Shown here in pieces: positions 53,823-60,339 of a stretch of 64,000 nt of DNA (its first letter is position 1; every line of letters begins with the position of its first letter). The translations under genes were made by a program, and so were the position numbers. The notes under the pieces were generated by a model that worked only from the letters and a program-made list of their open reading frames with translations, searched no databases and was not told where the DNA came from. The DNA comes from DASSUW01 sp963789005 (GTDB lineage Bacteria; Actinomycetota; Thermoleophilia; Solirubrobacterales; Solirubrobacteraceae): the NCBI GenBank assembly GCA_963789005.1, contig CAWBIZ010000015.1, positions 434,001 through 498,000 of the forward strand, given 5' to 3'.

Positions 53823-54098
53823 ATGGCACACAAGAAGGGCCTCGGCTCCAGCCGCAACGGCCGCGACTCCAACTCCAAGCGCCTCGGCGTGAAGGTCTTC
53901 GCCGGCCAGACCGTGACCGGCGGCGAGATCATCGTTCGCCAGCGCGGCACGAAGTTCAAGCCGGGCGACGGCACCGGGATCGGCAAGGACGACACGATCT
54001 TCGCGAAGGCCCCGGGGACGGTGCAGTTCCACACCGGCCGCCGCGGCCGGGTAATTTCGGTTTCGCCTGCCACGTCAGACGCTCCTTCGTCGCGCTGA
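53823..54098 (+). CDS. rpmA: 50S ribosomal protein L27 with repeat-encoded tail
   Basis: L27 reaches the peptidyl-transferase centre. MAHKKGLGSSRNGRDSNSKR and TVQFHTGRRGRVISV are typical. There is no N-terminal extension. The last residues (SPATSDAPSSR) come from repeat copy 1 (54059-54096), so the original end has been changed by the repeat. In most bacteria obgE follows at once; here an SDR gene in the opposite direction lies between. Confidence 0.96.
   Translation: MAHKKGLGSSRNGRDSNSKRLGVKVFAGQTVTGGEIIVRQRGTKFKPGDGTGIGKDDTIFAKAPGTVQFHTGRRGRVISVSPATSDAPSSR
54059..54096 (+). repeat. Repeat R copy 1, inside the rpmA 3' end
   Basis: GGTTTCGCCTGCCACG...GCTCCTTCGTCGCGCT, a shorter and less faithful copy of the 57-bp repeat that brackets the SDR gene. 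Same orientation as copy 2. Confidence 0.75.
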
Positions 54099-54103
54099 TA
54101 TTT

Positions 54104-54160
54104 GGTTTCGCCTGCCAGGCGAGCCGCTCCTTCGTCGCGCTCGCCTTCGGCGACGTTAGA
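54104..54160 (+). repeat. 57-bp inverted repeat, left copy (R2)
   Basis: Starts GGTTTCGCCTGCCAGGCGAG and ends TCGGCGACGTTAGA. It contains two small hairpins, TCGCCTG-C-CAGGCGA and TCGCC-TTC-GGCGA. It matches the reverse complement of 54838-54894 at 54 of 57 bases. Its last base touches the SDR stop codon. Confidence 0.85.
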
Positions 54161-54835
54161 TCAAGTCGGCTGAGCAGTAGGCCGGATCAGGATCTCGTTG
54201 ACGTCCACGTGGGGCGGCTGCGAGACCGCGAACATCACGGCGCGGGCGATGTCGTCGGCCTGCAGGGCCTCGATCCGCGGCGGGTCGTCGAAGAACGGGG
54301 TGTCGACGAGGCCGGGCTCGATCAGCGTGACCCGCACGCCGGTGTCGTTGAAGTCGAGCCGCGCGGCCTCGCCCATGGCGGTCACCGCGTGCTTGGTGGC
54401 CGAGTAGAGCGAGCCGGGGAGCGCGCGGCGGCCGGCCACCGAGCTGGTGAGCAGGAGGTGGCCCTTCGACTCCCGCAGGGCTCCAGCGGTGGCGCGGATC
54501 GTGAGCGCGGCGCCGTAGATGTTGGTGAGGATCATCGCCTTCCACTCCTCCGGCGTGCCCTTCTCGAACCCGCGCGGGCCGCCGAAGCCGGCGTTGGCGA
54601 ACGCGACGTCGATGCGCCCGTACTCGTCGAGCGCTCGACGCACGAGCGCTTCCTGGTCATCCCACTCGGTCACGTCGCAGCGGACGGCGAGGCCGCCGGT
54701 CTCATCCGCGAGAGCCTGCAGCTTGTCCTCGCTGCGCGCGGCGAGCACGACGCGGTATCCGGCCTCGGCGGCGTGGCGGGCGGTGGCGGCGCCGATGCCC
54801 GTGCTGGCACCGGTGATGAGGAAGACGCGATCCAT
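54161..54835 (-). CDS. Short-chain dehydrogenase/reductase between inverted repeats
   Basis: A complete 224-aa classical SDR: cofactor loop TGASTGIG (9-16), NAG (81-83), active-site serine near 131-132, Y144-x3-K148, and the IEPGLVDTPF region. It works on an unknown alcohol or ketone with NAD(P). The stop is adjacent to one 57-bp repeat and the ATG is 2 bp from the other, so the gene and repeats look like one inserted cassette. It interrupts the rplU-rpmA-obgE operon and points against it. No transposase is present. Confidence 0.92.
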   Translation of the reverse strand: MDRVFLITGASTGIGAATARHAAEAGYRVVLAARSEDKLQALADETGGLAVRCDVTEWDDQEALVRRALDEYGRIDVAFANAGFGGPRGFEKGTPEEWKAMILTNIYGAALTIRATAGALRESKGHLLLTSSVAGRRALPGSLYSATKHAVTAMGEAARLDFNDTGVRVTLIEPGLVDTPFFDDPPRIEALQADDIARAVMFAVSQPPHVDVNEILIRPTAQPT

Positions 54836-54837
54836 GC

Positions 54838-54894
54838 TCTAACGTCGCCGAAGGCGAGTGCGACGAAGGAGCTACTCGCCTGGCAGGCGAAACC
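54838..54894 (-). repeat. 57-bp inverted repeat, right copy (R3)
   Basis: Reverse complement of R2 with 3 differences. It lies between the SDR start (54835) and the Obg start (54902), so it must carry, or lie within, the promoter regions of both genes. Confidence 0.85.
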
Positions 54895-54901
54895 TTAATA
54901 C

Positions 54902-56239
54902 ATGGCCTTGTTCACCGACCGCGCCAGTCTCGAAGTGAGGGCAGGAGCAGGCGGCAACGGCAGCCTGTCCTTTCGTCGCGAGGCCCACGTGCCCAAGGGC
55001 GGGCCGGATGGCGGCGACGGTGGCCGCGGGGGAGACGTCGTGCTGCGCTGCGACGACTCGCTGCGCGACCTGCAGGCCTTCCGCCGGCGCGTGCACTTCA
55101 GGGCCGACCGCGGCGGGCACGGGTCGGGCTCCCAGCGCCACGGCGCGGACGGCGAAACGCTGGTGGTCGCGGTGCCGCCGGGCACGCAGGTCGAGCGCTG
55201 GGACGGCACCCGCTACGACCTCGTGCGGCCCGGTCAGGAGGTCACGGTCGCGCGCGGCGGCTCGGGAGGGCGGGGCAACACGCGCTTCAAGTCGTCCGTG
55301 CGGCAGACGCCGCGGCTGGCGGAGAAGGGCCTGCGGGGCGAGGAGGGCCGCGTCGAGCTGCACCTCAAGCTGCTCGCCGACGTCGGCCTCGTCGGGCTGC
55401 CCAACGCCGGCAAGTCGTCGCTGCTGGCGCGGCTCACCCGCGCGCAGCCGAAGGTGGGGGCGTACCCGTTCACGACCCTCGAGCCCGTGCTCGGGACCTT
55501 GGAGGGCGACGACCGCCAGCTCGTGGTCGCCGACATCCCCGGGCTGATCGAGGGCGCGAGCGACGGCGCCGGCCTCGGGCACGACTTCCTCGCACACGTC
55601 GAGCGCACGCGGCTGCTCGTGCACGTGCTCGACCTCGCGCCGCTCGACGGCACCGATCCGCTCGCCAACCACGCGGTGATCGAGCGCGAGCTGGCCGAGC
55701 ACGACCCGCGGCTGGCCGAGCTGCCGCGCGTGCTCGCGCTCTCCAAGGTCGACCTCGTACCCGAGGAGGACGCCCTCGCCGCGGCCGCCGCCTGGCGGGA
55801 GCGACTCCACGTTGCGGACGACGACCAGCCGGCCGACGGCGCGCACGGCGGCGGATCGGGGGTGCCGGTGGTGGTCACGTCGGCGGCCACGGGCCACGGG
55901 CTCGACGACCTGCGACGGCTGCTCTTGCGGCTCGTGCCGGCCGCCGAGCCGATCGACGCCGCGGCGGGCGAGGACGAGGTCGCCGAGTTCCAGGTCTTCC
56001 GCCCGGCCGCGGGGCGCGCGTTCGCCGTCGAGCGCACCGGCTCCGGCGAGTTCCGGGTCACGGGCGAGGCGGTCGACCGCCTGATCGCCCGGCACGACCT
56101 CGAGAACGAGGAGGCGCTCGCCCACGTCGAGCACCGGCTGCGGCGGATGGGCGTGATCTCCGCTCTGGAGGCCGAGGGGTTCGAGCCCGGCGACGACGTG
56201 GAGCTCGGCGGCGTGGTGTTCGAGCTCGATCCCTCGTAG
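54902..56239 (+). CDS. obgE: GTPase Obg
   Basis: Obg is an essential ribosome-associated GTPase tied to growth control. The 445-aa protein has the Gly-rich Obg fold (RAGAGGNGSLSFRREAHVP), the G domain (VGLPNAGKSSLL, G2 region PFTTLEPVLGTL, DIPGLIEGA, ALSKVDLV, TSAATGHG), and the C-terminal OCT domain (VFRPAAGRAFAVERTG to the end). The intervening SDR cassette separates it from rpmA, so it may need its own promoter. Confidence 0.96.
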   Translation: MALFTDRASLEVRAGAGGNGSLSFRREAHVPKGGPDGGDGGRGGDVVLRCDDSLRDLQAFRRRVHFRADRGGHGSGSQRHGADGETLVVAVPPGTQVERWDGTRYDLVRPGQEVTVARGGSGGRGNTRFKSSVRQTPRLAEKGLRGEEGRVELHLKLLADVGLVGLPNAGKSSLLARLTRAQPKVGAYPFTTLEPVLGTLEGDDRQLVVADIPGLIEGASDGAGLGHDFLAHVERTRLLVHVLDLAPLDGTDPLANHAVIERELAEHDPRLAELPRVLALSKVDLVPEEDALAAAAAWRERLHVADDDQPADGAHGGGSGVPVVVTSAATGHGLDDLRRLLLRLVPAAEPIDAAAGEDEVAEFQVFRPAAGRAFAVERTGSGEFRVTGEAVDRLIARHDLENEEALAHVEHRLRRMGVISALEAEGFEPGDDVELGGVVFELDPS

Positions 56240-56252
56240 GCTGCGCGCGCTC

Positions 56253-57344
56253 ATGCCCGTGGCCGTCGTGAAGCTGGGGTCGTCGATCGTCGCGGAGGCG
56301 TCGGGTGAGCTGCGGCTGTCCGTCGTGGCGCGCGTGTGCGAGGAGGTCGCGGCGCTGCACCGCTCCGGCGTCGACGTCGTGGTCGTCACGAGCGGGGCGA
56401 TCGCGCGCGGGATGCACCTGCTCGGCATGGACGCGCGGCCGGCGGCGATCGAGGACCTGCAGGCGGCGAGCGCGATGGGCCAGGGGCGGCTCTACCACAC
56501 CTACGACGACCTGCTGCGCGAGCGCGGCGTCCGCTCCGCGCAGGTGCTGCTCACGTTCTTCGACATGAGCGCGCGCACCCACTACCTCAACGCCCGCCGC
56601 ACGCTGCGCAAGCTGCTCGAGTGGCGGATCGTCCCGGTGATCAACGAGAACGACACGACGACGACCGACGAGATCTCGTTCGGCGACAACGACTTCCTCG
56701 CCGCCCAGGTGTCCGTGCTCGTGGCGGCCGACGTGCTCGTGCTGCTGACCGACACCGAAGGGCTCTACACCGCCGACCCGCGGGAGGTCGCGGGCGCGCG
56801 GCTGGTCGAGGAGGTCGCCGACCCGGCTGAGCTCGAGCGCTTCGAGATCGGCCACGCGCCGTCGCCGCTGGGCTCGGGCGGCATGCGCTCGAAGGTCGTG
56901 GCCGCCGAGATGGCCTCCGCGGCCGGGATCGCCACCGTGATCGGCAGCGGGCTGATCCCGGGCGTCGTCGCCCGTGCGGTCGCGGGCGAGCCGGCGGGCA
57001 CCCGCTTCGCGCCGCAGGCGACGCGCCAGTCGAGCTTCAAGCTGTGGCTCAAGTACGCCAAGCCGAGCCACGGCACCGTGACGGTCGACGCGGGCGCCGC
57101 CCGGGCGCTGCGCGAGGGCGGCACGAGCCTGCTCCCGGTGGGGATCGTGGGCGTCGACGGCGCCTTCGACGCCGGCGACGCGGTCGAGGTCCACGACGGC
57201 CGCGCCGCGATCGGCAAGGGGATCTCGAACTACTCGGCGATCGAGCTGCGCCAGGTCATGGGGATGCAGTCCGCCGAGGTTCGAGAGCTGCTCCCGCGCG
57301 CGACCCCCGAGGCCGTGCACCGCGACTACTTCGTGCTCGCCTGA
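56253..57344 (+). CDS. proB: Glutamate 5-kinase
   Basis: ProB phosphorylates glutamate at the first step of proline synthesis. The 363-aa protein has VAVVKLGSSIVAE, VVTSGAIARGMHLLG, INENDTTTTDEISFGDND and TEGLYTADPR of the amino-acid kinase fold, plus the C-terminal PUA domain (TVDAGAARALREGGTSLLP). Followed by proA after 32 bp. Confidence 0.96.
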   Translation: MPVAVVKLGSSIVAEASGELRLSVVARVCEEVAALHRSGVDVVVVTSGAIARGMHLLGMDARPAAIEDLQAASAMGQGRLYHTYDDLLRERGVRSAQVLLTFFDMSARTHYLNARRTLRKLLEWRIVPVINENDTTTTDEISFGDNDFLAAQVSVLVAADVLVLLTDTEGLYTADPREVAGARLVEEVADPAELERFEIGHAPSPLGSGGMRSKVVAAEMASAAGIATVIGSGLIPGVVARAVAGEPAGTRFAPQATRQSSFKLWLKYAKPSHGTVTVDAGAARALREGGTSLLPVGIVGVDGAFDAGDAVEVHDGRAAIGKGISNYSAIELRQVMGMQSAEVRELLPRATPEAVHRDYFVLA

Positions 57345-57376
57345 GCGGGTCGCTGAGCGCTTTAGACTGTCGGGCC

Positions 57377-58636
57377 ATGGCCCTGGCCACTCGATCCGTC
57401 AGCGACATCTGCCGCGCCGCCAAGCGTGCTGCCCGCGCGCTCGCGACGGTGGACTCGGCGCGCAAGGACGCCGCGCTGCTGGCGATGGCCGATGCGCTCG
57501 AGGCGCGGACGCCTGAGATCTTGGAGGCCAACGCGCGCGATCTCGAGGCGGGGCGGGAGGCCGGGCTGTCGAGCGCGTTGATGGATCGCCTTGCGCTCGA
57601 TGCCGGTCGCGTGGCGACGATGGCCGCGGGCGTGCGCGAGATCGTCGCGCTCCAGGATCCGGTCGGCGAGGTGCTGGACGGCTTCCGGCTGCCGAACGGG
57701 CTCGACGTGCGCAAGGTGCGCGTGCCGCTGGGGGTCGTCGCCGTCGTCTACGAGGCGCGGCCGAACGTGACGATCGACGCTGCCGCCCTGGCCTTGAAGT
57801 CGGGCAACGCGATCGTGCTGCGGGGGTCCTCCTCGGCGGCACACTCGAACGCCGTGCTGGCGTCCGTCGCCATCGAGGCGGTCGAGGGCGCGGGGCTGCC
57901 CGAGGGCGCGCTGTCGCTCGTGGCCGGCGGGGGTCGCGAGGAGCTCGCCGAGCTCGCCACCCAGGAGGGCCTCGTCGACCTCATCATCCCGCGCGGGGGA
58001 GAAGGGCTGAAGGCGGCGCTGAGCGCCGTCGCGAAGGTGCCCGTCATCTACGCGGCCTCCGGCAACTGCCATGTCTACGTCGACGCCGGCGCCGACCTCG
58101 ACAGCGCGCGCGAGATCGTCGTCAATGCCAAGGTCCAGCGGCCCGGGGTGTGCAACGCGGCCGAGACCCTGCTCGTGCACGCGGACGTGGCCGACGCTTT
58201 CCTGCCCGCGGCGTTCGAGGCGTTGCGGGACGCGGGGGTCGAGCTGCGCGGCGACGAGCGCTCGCGGGCGATCGACGGCGCTGTGGCAGCGGCGACCGAG
58301 GAAGACTGGGCGACCGAGTACCTGGCGCTGGTGCTCGCGGTGCGGGTGGTCGACTCCGTCGAGGACGCGATCGAGCACGTCGGCACGTACGGCTCGGGGC
58401 ACTCGGAGGCGATCGTCACCGGCTCGACGGCGGCTGCCCGGGCGTTCCAGCTCGGCGTCGACGCCGCCTGCGTGTACGTGAACGCGTCCACGCGGTTCAC
58501 CGACGGCGGCCAGTTCGGGATGGGAGCCGAGATCGGCAACTCGACCCAGAAGCTGCACGCCCGCGGCCCGATCGGCCTGCGCGAGCTGTGCACCTTCAAG
58601 TACCTCGTCGAAGGCGACGGCCAGGTCCGTCCCTAG
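57377..58636 (+). CDS. proA: Gamma-glutamyl phosphate reductase
   Basis: ProA reduces glutamyl phosphate to the semialdehyde. The 419-aa protein has VPLGVVAVVYEARPNVTIDA, LRGSSSAAHSN, the catalytic cysteine in QRPGVCNAAETLLV, and STRFTDGGQFGMGAEIGNST. ATG 57377. The stop TAG overlaps the nadD GTG by one base. Confidence 0.96.
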   Translation: MALATRSVSDICRAAKRAARALATVDSARKDAALLAMADALEARTPEILEANARDLEAGREAGLSSALMDRLALDAGRVATMAAGVREIVALQDPVGEVLDGFRLPNGLDVRKVRVPLGVVAVVYEARPNVTIDAAALALKSGNAIVLRGSSSAAHSNAVLASVAIEAVEGAGLPEGALSLVAGGGREELAELATQEGLVDLIIPRGGEGLKAALSAVAKVPVIYAASGNCHVYVDAGADLDSAREIVVNAKVQRPGVCNAAETLLVHADVADAFLPAAFEALRDAGVELRGDERSRAIDGAVAAATEEDWATEYLALVLAVRVVDSVEDAIEHVGTYGSGHSEAIVTGSTAAARAFQLGVDAACVYVNASTRFTDGGQFGMGAEIGNSTQKLHARGPIGLRELCTFKYLVEGDGQVRP

Positions 58637-59244
58637 TGGCCCGCGTGGGGCTGCTCGGCGGGACGTTCAATCCTCCGCACATCGGTCATCTGGTGTGCGC
58701 GAGCCAGGCGCTGGCGCAGCTCGGCCTCGACCGCATCTTCTTCGTGCCGGTGCACGAGCCGCCGCACAAGGGCATCGAGGTCGACCCCGGCGTGGAGCAT
58801 CGCGTCGAGCTCTGCCGGCTTGCCGTGGAGGGGGACGACCGGCTCGACGTGTCGCTCGTCGACGCCGACGTCCCGGGGCCCTCATACACGGTCGATACCC
58901 TGCGAAGGCTGCATGAGCGGTCCTCAGGAGATCAGCTGACCTTCATCGTCGGAGGCGACATGGCCCTCTCGCTCCCCACCTGGCGGGAGCCCGAGGCCAT
59001 CCTCGAGCTCGCCGACGTCGCCGTGGCCGAGCGCGACGGGATCCGCCGGATCGACATCATCGACCGCCTGGCCGGCCTGCCGGCCGACCGCGTCCGCTTC
59101 TTCGACATGCCGCGCCTCGACGTCTCCTCATCCCTGGTCCGCCGCTACGTGGCGACGGGCCGCCCGATCCGCCACCTCGTGCCGGACGCGGTCGAGCGCT
59201 ACATCGCCGACGCCGGGCTGTACCGAGCGGAGGCGACCGCATGA
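58636..59244 (+). CDS. nadD: Nicotinate-nucleotide adenylyltransferase
   Basis: NadD makes the NAD precursor nicotinate adenine dinucleotide. The 202-aa protein has GLLGGTFNPPHIGHLVCASQ (nucleotide-binding HxGH), FVPVHEPPHKG, GPSYTVDTLRRL and the ISSSxxR-type VSSSLVRRYVATG. GTG 58636 overlaps the proA stop (TAGTG); ATGA junction to rsfS. Confidence 0.95.
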   Translation: MARVGLLGGTFNPPHIGHLVCASQALAQLGLDRIFFVPVHEPPHKGIEVDPGVEHRVELCRLAVEGDDRLDVSLVDADVPGPSYTVDTLRRLHERSSGDQLTFIVGGDMALSLPTWREPEAILELADVAVAERDGIRRIDIIDRLAGLPADRVRFFDMPRLDVSSSLVRRYVATGRPIRHLVPDAVERYIADAGLYRAEATA

Positions 59245-59606
59245 GCGCCCAGCCGGCCCGACTCGAGCCGGCTCGCCTCGCGGAGCTGATCGCCCGCTAC
59301 GCGGGCGACGCGAAGGCGATCGACCCGGTCGAGCTCGACCTACGCGAGGTGCTCGGCTACACCGACTACTTCCTGATCGTCACGGGCAACACCGACCGCC
59401 AGACCAAGGCGATCCACGACCGCATCCACATGGGGCTCAAGAACGAGCACGGCCTACTGCCCCGGCGAGTCGAAGGCCTCTCCGAGGCACGCTGGATCCT
59501 GATGGACTACCTCGACGTCGTGGTCCACGTCTTCACGCCGGAGGCGCGCGAGTTCTACCGGCTCGAGCAGCTCTGGGGCGAGGCCCCGAAGCGCGCCGTC
59601 GGTTGA
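59241..59606 (+). CDS. rsfS: Ribosomal silencing factor RsfS
   Basis: RsfS binds L14 and keeps the ribosomal subunits apart in starvation. The 121-aa protein has the hallmarks AIDPVELDLREVLGYTDYFL, VTGNTDRQTKAIHDRI and WILMDYLDVVVHVFTPEARE. ATGA-coupled to nadD. Its 3' end overlaps the antiparallel nuclease/Phd frame by 52 bp. Confidence 0.96.
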   Translation: MSAQPARLEPARLAELIARYAGDAKAIDPVELDLREVLGYTDYFLIVTGNTDRQTKAIHDRIHMGLKNEHGLLPRRVEGLSEARWILMDYLDVVVHVFTPEAREFYRLEQLWGEAPKRAVG

Positions 59607-59773
59607 GACGCCCGGTCGTCGACTGCGGGCTCCAGCCGGGCGAACGGCTTGCCGCGACGCGTAATCGTGAGCTTCTCACCGCGGCCGACACGCTCCAGGT
59701 ACCAGCCGAGACGCTCGCGGAATTCGTGGGCGCCGACGGCCTCGCGGGGGCCCGACTCGGCGATCGTGTCGGA
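59555..59773 (-). other. Phd/YefM-type antitoxin domain without its own start codon
   Basis: The segment after the tRNA encodes a Phd-like domain, about 39 recognisable residues plus a tail that overlaps rsfS. Phd proteins neutralise Doc/PIN-type toxins and repress their own operon. No toxin gene follows, and the frame offers no ordinary start codon, so it is either expressed through the upstream frame, expressed from a non-standard start, or a remnant. Confidence 0.55.
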
Positions 59774-60280
59774 AGTGGAGCTAGTCGGGCTCGAACCGAC
59801 GACCTCCGCCGTGCCACGGCGGCGCTCTCCCAGCTGAGCTATAGCCCCAGCGAGCTGGAAATCGGAAGCCCAGTGTAGCCAAGCTCGCTGCGCGTTTCGT
59901 GGCGGGCTGAGCCTCAGAGTCAGCCCGTTCATGCCGGCGATCATCGCGACCGGAAGCAGATAGCACTGGTCGAGCTCGGCGCAATAGGCGGCGACGGCGT
60001 CGATCTCGTGACTGGCGTAGGTCGTGCGGACGGTGCCCCGAGTGGTGATCCGCGAGCCCGTGAGGTTGACCAGCACGACCGCTTCGTCCTTGCGTGCCCA
60101 CTTGCACTGCACCCTCAGGAAACGTCCATCGACGTCGAAGACGAGGTCGTACCTGGCGTGGTCGTTGAATGGCTTGAGAACTTCGACGCCGAGCTTGGCC
60201 GCCGCTGCTGCGATCGCAAGCTCGGCGATCGCGCCCTTGCGGTTCGGACTCCGTAGGTCTACGGCTCCCTGCGCTGCCAT
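59555..60280 (-). CDS. PD-(D/E)XK nuclease frame that reads through tRNA-Ala into a Phd domain
   Basis: One uninterrupted 241-codon frame from ATG 60280. Residues 12-125 are a PD-(D/E)XK-type nuclease of the group I intron-associated/homing-nuclease kind: KGAIAELAIAAAAAKLGVEV, YDLVFD (Asp45), RVQCKWARK (Q58-x-K60). Residues 145-169 (GAIAQLGERRRGTAEVVGSS...) are the translation of the tRNA-Ala gene on the same strand. Residues about 180-218 (VGAHEFRERLGWYLERVGRG, LTITRRGKPFARLEP) are a Phd/YefM-type antitoxin domain. There is no stop codon after the nuclease and no ATG, GTG or TTG between the tRNA and the Phd part. Whether the whole frame is translated is unknown; tRNA processing would cut the message. 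Confidence 0.72.
   Translation of the reverse strand: MAAQGAVDLRSPNRKGAIAELAIAAAAAKLGVEVLKPFNDHARYDLVFDVDGRFLRVQCKWARKDEAVVLVNLTGSRITTRGTVRTTYASHEIDAVAAYCAELDQCYLLPVAMIAGMNGLTLRLSPPRNAQRAWLHWASDFQLAGAIAQLGERRRGTAEVVGSSPTSSTSDTIAESGPREAVGAHEFRERLGWYLERVGRGEKLTITRRGKPFARLEPAVDDRASQPTARFGASPQSCSSR
59776..59848 (-). tRNA. tRNA-Ala (anticodon GGC)
   Basis: A full cloverleaf of 73 nt on the minus strand: acceptor GGGGCTA/TAGCTCC with the G3-U70 pair that defines alanine tRNAs, D arm GCTC...GAGC, anticodon stem CCGCC/GGCGG with loop GTGGCAC (anticodon GGC, T33, A37), and T arm GTCGG-TTCGAGC-CCGAC. The discriminator is A73. The 3' CCA is not encoded; ACTT follows. It sits inside the nuclease/Phd frame. 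Confidence 0.96.
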
Positions 60281-60339
60281 GACGCGAACACTAGTTCGCC
60301 CCTCGGACGGAATCGCAACGGCGCTAACCTCCGCGCCCC

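Noticed and set aside
54161..54835. Insertion sequence with transposase between rpmA and obgE
   Set aside because: The only gene between the inverted repeats is a complete SDR; no transposase or recombinase motif is present.
59781..60107. Separate minus-strand gene reading GYSSAGRAPPWHGGGRR
   Set aside because: This peptide is the translation of the tRNA-Ala gene in a second frame and is a familiar artefact.
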